Both the position numbers and the translations under genes were made by a program. Of a stretch of DNA of 64,000 bases, positions 57,203-64,000 are shown piece after piece. The notes below the pieces were generated by a model. It saw only the letters and a program-made list of their open reading frames with translations. It was not told where the DNA came from and made no database searches. The DNA is taken from NCBI GenBank assembly GCA_016713525.1, contig JADJOZ010000011.1, positions 1 to 64,000 on the forward strand, in the 5' to 3' direction. Each line of letters opens with the position of its first letter. Positions within the stretch are counted from its first letter, which is position 1. The DNA is from Bacteroidota bacterium. GTDB lineage: Bacteria; Bacteroidota; Bacteroidia; AKYH767-A; OLB10.

Positions 57203-58357
57203 ATGCAGAGAAGGAAATTTATTGAAATTGGTGGTTTGCTTGCCGCTTCAACACAACTTTATGCATTTACAGGAAGTCATAATATTATAAAGCCAAACGA
57301 CAATTTAATACAAATGGATTTTATTAATGATGGTATTGGATTGTCTCCGAAAGAATATACTAATCTTTTGATGAAACTAGTAGATGAAGGAAAGATTAAG
57401 GCAGATAATTTTTCTAATGGAGGAATTGTAGAGGAATTAGAAAAAAAATTTGCAACTCTTTTGGGTAAAGAATCTGCGGTTTTCATGCCTACAGGAACTT
57501 TGGCAAATCATATTGCTGTTCGCAGACTTGCCAACAATAATCGCAGAATCATAGTTCAAGAACAAAGCCATTTTTATAATGATAGTGGCGATTGTGCTGA
57601 AACACTTAGCGGACTAAATCTTATTACCACAGGAGACAATGTTGTTGATTTTTCTGTAAACGATGTGATAAATATTGCAAACCAAACAAAAACAGGCAGA
57701 GTTGAAACAAGGATAGGTGTAATTGCTATTGAAACACCTGTTAGGAGAAAACAAGACCGTATTTTTAAATATGAAAAAATTAAGCCAATAAGTGACTATG
57801 CTAAAAGCAATGGAATAAAAATGCATTTGGACGGAGCAAGGTTGTTTGTACAATCTGCTCATACCAACATAGAACCCGAAAAATATGGAGAGTTATTCGA
57901 CACTGTTTATACATCTATGTATAAATGTTTCAATTCTCCTTCTGGCGCGATATTGGCGGGTACAAAGCAGTTCACAGAATCCTTGTATCATGAAAGAAGA
58001 ATGTTTGGCGGAGGACTACCATCAGTTTGGCCATTTGCAGCCATTTCGCTATATTATGCCGATAGTTTCATAACCGATTATAAGAATGCTTGGTTAAACG
58101 CTCAAAAGTTTTTTTCAATACTCAAAAAAGAAGAAAGATTTATCATTTCAGAATTAGAAAATGGTACCCATGTTGTCAGGCTTGACATAAAAGGAAAAGA
58201 CATAAATCGTTTTCGAAATTCGCTTGCTAAAAAAAATATTATGCTACATGAACCTGTAGAAAACGGATTCTATTTAAAAATTAACCCAACTATTAACCGA
58301 TTTCTACCCGAAAATTTAGCCGAATTATTTATGAATTCATTAAAAGAGTTAGACTAA
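57203..58357 (+). CDS. Threonine-aldolase-like PLP enzyme with N-terminal export-like signal (cassette-borne)
   Basis: 384 residues. The fold-type I beta-eliminating lyase domain covers most of the protein: VEELEKKFATLLGKESAVFMPTGTLANHIA near 70-100, MHLDGARLFVQSA near 205 (PLP Asp) and MYKCFNSPSGAILAG near 240, whose Lys is the likely Schiff-base residue. These enzymes cleave L-threonine or L-allo-threonine to glycine and acetaldehyde. Unusually, it begins MQRRKFIEIGGLLAASTQLYAF, a twin-arginine-like leader. The gene follows the core at 57138 and precedes boundary B7 (58361), so it is another single-gene unit. Complete. Confidence 0.85.
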   Translation: MQRRKFIEIGGLLAASTQLYAFTGSHNIIKPNDNLIQMDFINDGIGLSPKEYTNLLMKLVDEGKIKADNFSNGGIVEELEKKFATLLGKESAVFMPTGTLANHIAVRRLANNNRRIIVQEQSHFYNDSGDCAETLSGLNLITTGDNVVDFSVNDVINIANQTKTGRVETRIGVIAIETPVRRKQDRIFKYEKIKPISDYAKSNGIKMHLDGARLFVQSAHTNIEPEKYGELFDTVYTSMYKCFNSPSGAILAGTKQFTESLYHERRMFGGGLPSVWPFAAISLYYADSFITDYKNAWLNAQKFFSILKKEERFIISELENGTHVVRLDIKGKDINRFRNSLAKKNIMLHEPVENGFYLKINPTINRFLPENLAELFMNSLKELD

Positions 58358-58360
58358 AAC

Positions 58361-58830
58361 CGCTGCTAATCGTGTAGCATGCCCTGCCGGCAAAATCCGA
58401 CAGGGAGAGACTCTCACATCCGCCAGCTAGCGGATACGTACGGGTCTCGTATATCTGCCGGATGGCAGATTCGCAAAGTGATGGGTTGAGTTCATAGTAT
58501 CCCGATAGCTATCGGGACTAACATCGGCCCCCGATAGCTATCGGAGTAGCCACGGTGTTTCAATTGCGCAATGGTAATTCTAGTAAGTCTTGTGCAGAAC
58601 TTGCCGATACAAGATTAGAATTTAAGCAGTCCGCCAAAGCCTGCTTTATCTTAACCGCGCAAACGCATTTAGAGCTCCGCTGCCGCATGATTTTTTTGGG
58701 GTTCACCGACCTCATTTTCAACAAATTCATGAATTACGCTGCTTAAATCACCCAATCCGGTTGGAGGAGTGGTTAATTTGATTCTTTTTGAAATGGCGGA
58801 GGTTTTTAGACGGACTGACGATATGGGTTC
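58361..58830 (+). repeat. Cassette-boundary element B7 with R1 copy 2; gap without genes to 59094
   Basis: Starts CGCTGCTAATCGTGTAGC after the aldolase stop; R1 copy 2 is at 58368-58520, with palindromes CCCGATAGCTATCGGG (58501-58516) and CCCGATAGCTATCGG (58530-58544). A further stretch (CTCATTTTCAACAAATTC) is similar to the same position downstream of R1 copy 1. It ends with the most degenerate core, ACGATATGGGTTC (58818-58830). The 63-codon ORF at 58555 is not convincing, and 58831-59094 shows nothing. Confidence 0.55.
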
Positions 58831-59094
58831 AGCAAAACAAATACTTCAATGCATTGCAGTTAGATGAAAAAACAATATCAGGTATTTGTAACACTAAAAA
58901 GTGAAGCAATGAATGATAGCCAATTCACAAACCATTTGTGTGAATATCAACATTCAAGTTTCTATCGAACAGCTTGATAGAACAATAATGTATTTTAACT
59001 CTGAAGACTATTATTCCTGCAAGCCCACATTTCAATCAGATTTGGTAATTAAGATACATTTACCTACTTTTATTTACTAAAATATTTCATTTCA

Positions 59095-61650
59095 ATGAAA
59101 CCTATTGTGCTCAGTTCCTTCTTTTGTTTGTTTATTTCACTTTTTGCAACATCTCAGTCCATTATTCCTTTGGGGCATGGAGTGCGTACAAGTGGTTTTA
59201 TTGAGACAATGGCCTATGACTCGGCTACCGGTTATATTTATGCCGGGGGGTATTTTGAAAATATTGGAGGCGTAGAAACTCAAGGTATAGCTATGTGGAA
59301 CGGGAGTCAATGGTTAGCAATGGGAGACGGTATTCCGGGGGGTTATGTAACATCCGTTTGTATTTTGAATGGAGATGTTTATGTTGGTGGAAACTTTGAA
59401 AATGCCGGTGGTGTGCCGGTCAAGAATATTGCCCGTTGGGATGGAACTTCCTGGCATGCTGTCGGCTCCTCACCAATTACATATTATTCAATTATGAGTA
59501 TGGCCGTATGGAACGGGGAGCTTTATGTTTCAGCCTTTATGGCTGCACCAATTGGTCCGGGTTCGGCAATAGCCAAATGGAATGGAACCACATGGTCAGG
59601 TCACGCTACAGCCACTCCTACCAGCTGCCTGATTTATCTTCATACTGCTGCAGATACCCTTTTTGCATATGGAGGGTTTACAGACTTAAACGGAATTCCA
59701 TCAAGATGCGCAGCTGCATTTGTTGCAGGAAATGTAATGGTACCAATGTCGGTTTCCCCTGCAACAATTTCATTGACGCAGGCGATTTATCATCAAGGAA
59801 CCTTGTTCGCCATCGATGGAACAGGCTTGCTCTTTAACTACTTATCTGGTATCGGATGGAACACGGATTCCGTTGTGTTTGAAGGGAACTCGAACCGGTT
59901 ATTTGTATACCGCGATTCACTTCATGTTTCCACTCAGGGAGAAACGCTGTTCCCCTCTACAGATACTCTGGAAATCTGGAATATTTACAACGGTACCCGC
60001 TACCGCAGGATTGGCTATGCCGCAACTGTCAGTAATTATAATGAACAAATCAAATGTGTTCTTCCTGTCAGCAACTCCCTATATGCCGGTGGATCTTTTT
60101 CCCGTTTTGATGGTAAAACAATTTTAAGCAGTGTGCGCTATGATGGCACTAACTGGAATCAGTTTGGTGGAACAGCCCTTGCTTATGGTGATCCATGGAA
60201 GAATTCCAGTGTCAGTACCATGGTTTATGATACTGCCTCGGGACAATTATATGTTGGTGGATCTTTTTTGTATGCCGGTGATTCTATTATTACAAACATT
60301 GCCCGATGGGATGGGTCGCAATGGCATGCTATGGGAAGCGGATTCAATTCAAGAGTATCTAAACTTATTATGTTTCAGGATACTCTTTATGCCTGTGGTA
60401 GTTTTACCAAATCGGGTCAGGATTCCGTAAAAAGAATGGCCAAATGGAACGGCAATTCATGGATGCCGGTTGGCTCAGGTGCTTCCGGAGCAGTTTATGA
60501 TATGATAGTATTTAATAATGTACTTTATGCCGGAGGTAGCTTCACATCCTTCAACGGAATTCTGTCTGATCGCTGTATCAAATATAATGGCACGACATGG
60601 AGTACTGTCGGAAGTAATGATTTGGGAGCTACAGTTTATGGATTTGAGTTATTCAATGGTGATCTGCTTGCCTACAGCAATTACAATTTTGCATTCGGCT
60701 GGCCCAACTCTTCACAAATTGCACAATTGGCTGGAAGCAGTTGGCTCGCCGTTTATGAGTTCTCTGGAGACGTGAACTCGATTTATGCTCACAATAATGA
60801 ACTGTATCTGACCACAACAGGATTTGCTACCCAATGGAGCGACCTCATTTATAAATTCGATGGCAGTTCCTGGGTCGATCAAGGTTTCGAAAATGATGGT
60901 GGAAGTGGCTCGAAATTGTTTACGATGCAGAATAAACTTTGTCTCACTGCATATAACGACCGTACTTACGAATATTCAGGAAATACATGGAAGACATTAT
61001 TTGAATATATTCAGGTCTCGGATTTTGTGGACCTGGGAAATTCCCAATACATTTTAGGAGGATTCTTTCCTTATATTTTTGACGGCTTCACTTATCAGTA
61101 CCTGTACAATATTGGAACTATAACTCTTGGTGCTCCAGTTGCTTCCTATTATCAAAGTAATGATACTATTTGTGACCACCAGTACATTCAGTTTCAAATG
61201 CCCACTGCAAATGTACCCGTGAATGTTGAATGGGAGTTTCCAGGTGGAATTCCCGCTTATTCTAATCTTGTAGCTCCGGTGGTAAAATACAATATACCCG
61301 GGTCCTATGACGTGAAATTCAAAATCACAAATAACTATGGCAGCGACTCCCTCACTACATCTCAGGCCGTGACTGTTTTGAACTGTTCACTAGGCATTCC
61401 TGAAAATGATGCTATCATACTTTCTGTATTCCCGAATCCTGCAAATGATTACATGCAGCTCTATTCGAATGTGCCTTTAACACAATATGCTCTTACAGAT
61501 TTATCCGGAAAAATGATATTAAATGAATTGGTCGCAAAGCGGTCGGAAGCGAAGGTGGATATTTCCTGGTTAGAAGCCGGAATATATTTACTGCAGGTGG
61601 TTTCAGAAAATACTACCTTAACCAGAAAAATTGTTGTCACTCACTTTTAA
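59095..61650 (+). CDS. Large T9SS-secreted propeller protein with PKD domain
   Basis: 851 residues. Signal peptide (MKPIVLSSFFCLFISLFATSQ), then a long series of Kelch-like blades of about 50 residues with the pattern LYVGGSF...GD...IANIARWDGSQWHAMGSG (for instance FENIGGVETQGIAMWNGSQW and FTSFNGILSDRCIKYNGTTW). A PKD-like domain lies near 690-770 (WEFPGGIPAYSNLVAPVVKYNIPGSYDVKFKITNNYG). The T9SS sorting domain ends it (VFPNPANDYMQLYSN to AGIYLLQVVSENTTLTRKIVVTHF). It is an extracellular protein, and the next gene follows 6 bp later. Confidence 0.9.
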   Translation: MKPIVLSSFFCLFISLFATSQSIIPLGHGVRTSGFIETMAYDSATGYIYAGGYFENIGGVETQGIAMWNGSQWLAMGDGIPGGYVTSVCILNGDVYVGGNFENAGGVPVKNIARWDGTSWHAVGSSPITYYSIMSMAVWNGELYVSAFMAAPIGPGSAIAKWNGTTWSGHATATPTSCLIYLHTAADTLFAYGGFTDLNGIPSRCAAAFVAGNVMVPMSVSPATISLTQAIYHQGTLFAIDGTGLLFNYLSGIGWNTDSVVFEGNSNRLFVYRDSLHVSTQGETLFPSTDTLEIWNIYNGTRYRRIGYAATVSNYNEQIKCVLPVSNSLYAGGSFSRFDGKTILSSVRYDGTNWNQFGGTALAYGDPWKNSSVSTMVYDTASGQLYVGGSFLYAGDSIITNIARWDGSQWHAMGSGFNSRVSKLIMFQDTLYACGSFTKSGQDSVKRMAKWNGNSWMPVGSGASGAVYDMIVFNNVLYAGGSFTSFNGILSDRCIKYNGTTWSTVGSNDLGATVYGFELFNGDLLAYSNYNFAFGWPNSSQIAQLAGSSWLAVYEFSGDVNSIYAHNNELYLTTTGFATQWSDLIYKFDGSSWVDQGFENDGGSGSKLFTMQNKLCLTAYNDRTYEYSGNTWKTLFEYIQVSDFVDLGNSQYILGGFFPYIFDGFTYQYLYNIGTITLGAPVASYYQSNDTICDHQYIQFQMPTANVPVNVEWEFPGGIPAYSNLVAPVVKYNIPGSYDVKFKITNNYGSDSLTTSQAVTVLNCSLGIPENDAIILSVFPNPANDYMQLYSNVPLTQYALTDLSGKMILNELVAKRSEAKVDISWLEAGIYLLQVVSENTTLTRKIVVTHF

Positions 61651-61656
61651 ACTATC

Positions 61657-63130
61657 ATGAAGAAATTTTTGCTTCTTATTTTAACCTGCAGTTCTCTGGT
61701 GGTCCATTCTCAAAAAACTGATAATGTCTGGTTGTTGGGATACCACTATTATCCATCTTTTGTACCTGCTCTCGACTTCTACTACAACTCGCCCGATACA
61801 ATAGCATGGAATTCACCGATTGAGTTCTTTGGTGCAAATGCAAGTGTATGTAATTCATCAGGGGACCTTCAGTTCTATACTGATGGAATCAGTATGTTCA
61901 ACTACCTGAATGACACAATTGCTAACAGCACCCGATTCAATTATGATTCCATTATGGGGCCACCTTATTACCTCAACACCTTACCTGCCCAAAGTGTTAT
62001 CATTACACCATATCCCGGCCAAAATGATCATTATTGCGTGTTCCATCTTTCAATACACTTCTTTAATAACATGCAAAATGCACAACCGCTGAAGTTTTCT
62101 TACAGTGTTGTAGATATGAATGCCAATGGTGGTACTGGAGAAATGACAGTGAAGGATCAGACCATTATTTCAGATACCATGCTTTATTATTCGCTTCAGG
62201 CTGTCAAACATGGGAATGGAAGAGACTGGTGGGCAGTAGTACACAAATGGAACTCTGATTTGTTGTATAAAGTTTTGTTAACACCAAACGGAGTTTCGTA
62301 TACTACTCAACAGGTGGGCCCTGTAATGAAATCCGATTTAGCTTATGGCGGACAAACCTTATTTTCACCTGACGGCAGCAGATATGCCATTCTGAGATCA
62401 GACACAAATGAAGTTTATTTGTTTGATTTTGACAGATGCACCGGTATGTTTACATACCAGGAAACCCTAACCTATAATAACAATGATGTTGTAACAGGTT
62501 GCTCCTTTTCACCTGACAGCCGTCGGTTCTATGTTTCTTCATCAACCAGACTCTATCAATATGATATGAGTCTTACACCGGTATCGCCTACACGTGTAAA
62601 AGTTGGTGACTGGGATGGCGCCGGAGGTTTCAATCCCTATTACTTTGAGACTCATCGGTTAGCGCCTGATGGAAAAATTTATATCACCACTCCTCCATCA
62701 GAATATTTGCATGTGATTAATGCCCCCAACCAGCCGGATACCACTTGTAATTTCACACAACATACACTCAAATTAAAATCATACCACGCAGGAACTGTTC
62801 CAGAATTTCCTAATTATCGACTGGGTAATTTACAGGGGCTCCCCTGTGATACTTTAAATTATTCAGGAACACAGGAGTTGCAAGAAAACAGTTTTTCCAT
62901 TTATCCTAATCCGGTTTCTTCAATTTGCACAATCAAATTCGACAAGATTAATGAATTTGGGGCGTAGTACAAATAAGGGATTTAACTAATAGAATTGTGC
63001 TGCAAAAAGAACTGAGAAACAAACATCATCTCTTACAATTGATTTAGGTTTTCTATCTGCGGGATTATATGTTTTAGAATTTAATAACGGGCACACATCC
63101 GCAGGTAAAAAAATAGCTGTAATCGATTAA
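61657..63130 (+). pseudogene. T9SS-secreted propeller protein, frameshifted at C-terminus
   Basis: The start overlaps a likely operon with the upstream gene (6-bp gap). Signal peptide (MKKFLLLILTCSSLVVHSQ), then KTDNVWLLGYHYYPSFVPALDF and SVCNSSGDLQFYTDGISMFN, which resemble WD40-like propellers of Bacteroidota secreted proteins. YGGQTLFSPDGSRYAILRSDTNEVYLFDFDR and GCSFSPDSRRFYVSSSTRLYQYD are clear blades. The sorting domain starts at FSIYPNPVSSICTIKF (about 62895) and is broken near 62965 and 63020; it resumes as SLTIDLGFLSAGLYVLEFNNGH to the stop at 63130. Mended length is about 490 residues. Confidence 0.85.
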
Positions 63131-63259
63131 CGATACCAGTATCAGAAGTTTTCAAAAAAAGATGACTCTGCATGGTAACATCTGAGCTCTTACCAGATGA
63201 AGGTTTATGAAATTTTAATTTTTAAAGTACATTACTAGAAAGATAAACGACAAAAATAA

Positions 63260-64000
63260 ATGAAAACCTATAAAATTCTCTTCATTTTTATTTTAATTAG
63301 TGTAAATATAATCAAAAAAAGCCATGGTCAAAATACTTTTTTTGATAGTTATGGTTGGAGTTTGGGAACCGGATTGCTAATAAACACAGCCGACAGTTGT
63401 TATATGGGTTTTGCAAATGACAATATTTCATCTCAGCATATCAATTTATATAAACTTAACCCGCTTGGCAAGTTGTTATGGGTCAAAAATCTACCGTTTG
63501 CTGCTATCCTTCCAGCCATCCAAATGATATCTCTCTCTGATTCCTCAGTTGCATTTATAGGCCAACAAGTACTACCTTATGTGCTTGTTGTTATTAAAGC
63601 TGATTTAAATGGTAATTTAATCTGGACAAAAACCTTAACAATTCCAAATTCATTTAATTTTACTTCATTAGCGCCAACAACAGACGGTGGATTAATTCTT
63701 ACTGGAGGGGGTTGTGCTGGATCTGATATGATTATTCATTTAGGTCCTGATGGGAGAATTCGTTCACAACATTCTCATTATTCGTCTTCTGTACAATACC
63801 CTTTTCAAAATGTACTCTCGATAATTCATGATGGCAATAATGAATATTCCTGTTTAGGCTATGCGGGATCAACTGTACCACAGATTTATTCACCACTTAT
63901 TTTCTTCAGAACAGATAGTGCAGGAAATGTTTCTAATTATTCTGAAATTCATTTTCCTTACGGTCCCGCCCGTTCATGGAGTCTAGGAAACAGGTACCTG
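63260..64000 (+). CDS. Partial T9SS-type propeller-repeat protein running off the window
   Basis: Open from the ATG at 63260 to the window end (247 codons). Signal sequence (TYKILFIFILISVNIIKKSHG) followed by repeats of the 37763 type: SYGWSLGTGLLINTADSCYMGF, INLYKLNPLGKLLWVKNL and FRTDSAGNVSNYSEIHF. The C-terminus, where a T9SS sorting domain would be expected, lies beyond the window. It is not frameshifted in the part seen. Confidence 0.75.
   Translation, partial: MKTYKILFIFILISVNIIKKSHGQNTFFDSYGWSLGTGLLINTADSCYMGFANDNISSQHINLYKLNPLGKLLWVKNLPFAAILPAIQMISLSDSSVAFIGQQVLPYVLVVIKADLNGNLIWTKTLTIPNSFNFTSLAPTTDGGLILTGGGCAGSDMIIHLGPDGRIRSQHSHYSSSVQYPFQNVLSIIHDGNNEYSCLGYAGSTVPQIYSPLIFFRTDSAGNVSNYSEIHFPYGPARSWSLGNRYL

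Noticed and set aside
58555..58746. 63-codon ORF after boundary B7
   Set aside because: It lies in repeat-derived sequence also present after R1 copy 1 and lacks a ribosome-binding site and any recognisable domain.
46713..58830. Classical class 1-type integron with attC sites
   Set aside because: No integrase, attI or Pc promoter is visible, and the boundary ends do not fit RYYYAAC/GTTRRRY strictly, so I call it only integron-like.
1..64000. tRNA, rRNA, riboswitch or other structured RNA genes
   Set aside because: I searched by eye for cloverleaf ends, rRNA signatures and common riboswitch cores and saw none. tRNAscan-SE and Rfam/Infernal would be decisive.

Overview
This is an AT-rich Bacteroidota chromosome segment. 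The type IX secretion (T9SS) C-terminal sorting domain (IYPNP / F-P-N-P followed by a GLY or GVYF-IK pattern) recurs in at least eleven genes. Promoters fit the Bacteroidota TTG-N20-TAnnTTTG pattern. LytS/LytTR and OmpR two-component systems, a sigma-70 ECF factor and periplasmic propeller proteins are also typical. I see no rRNA, tRNA, CRISPR array or phage module. An unusually large share of genes carry frameshifts, many at homopolymers, and two carry in-frame stops. Two IS copies that differ by one T in a T-run suggest that part of this is assembly error rather than gene death.

Layout. 0.1-5 kb: a heavily broken O-antigen ligase/TPR gene, then a frameshifted T9SS adhesin-like protein. 5-9 kb: small soluble proteins (zinc ribbon, ClbS/DfsB-like, PhnB-like VOC) and an exported M1 aminopeptidase. 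9-12.4 kb: an OmpR-type histidine kinase/regulator pair divergent from a propeller lipoprotein, with four 11-bp-phased TAAC repeats between them. 12.5-17.8 kb: T9SS cargo and periplasmic proteins. 18.3-21.2 kb: a TPR-LytS kinase with a LytTR regulator. 21.4-34.3 kb: small accessory genes (TspO, DUF1801, PaiB-like, TolB-like, HipBA, ECF sigma + SRPBCC, Arr, YcxB-like) separated by an elaborate mosaic of intergenic repeats. 34.5-46.5 kb: membrane proteins, TfoX-like, a hydrolase, lipoproteins, flavodoxin, SRPBCC and more T9SS cargo. 46.6-58.8 kb: an integron-like string of single, co-oriented genes separated by imperfect inverted-repeat elements. 59-64 kb: large T9SS cargo proteins, the last running off the window.

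The most unusual part is 46.6-58.8 kb. Seven boundary elements each end in a related core (consensus about ACGTTATCNGCAA) and begin with an AACA-type motif that could pair with it. The genes between them are unrelated: a cytoplasmic protein, two lipoproteins, a T9SS protein, a beta-lactamase-like serine hydrolase and a threonine-aldolase-like enzyme. Two copies of one IS1182-type element are each inserted exactly at the ACGT of such a core. A third IS1182-type transposase also lies beside a boundary element. No integrase is present in the window. The second unusual feature is the 21.8-33.2 kb repeat mosaic: heptamer arrays that supply gene stop codons, hexamer C/T arrays, and two diverged element families sharing the same TGAT spacing.
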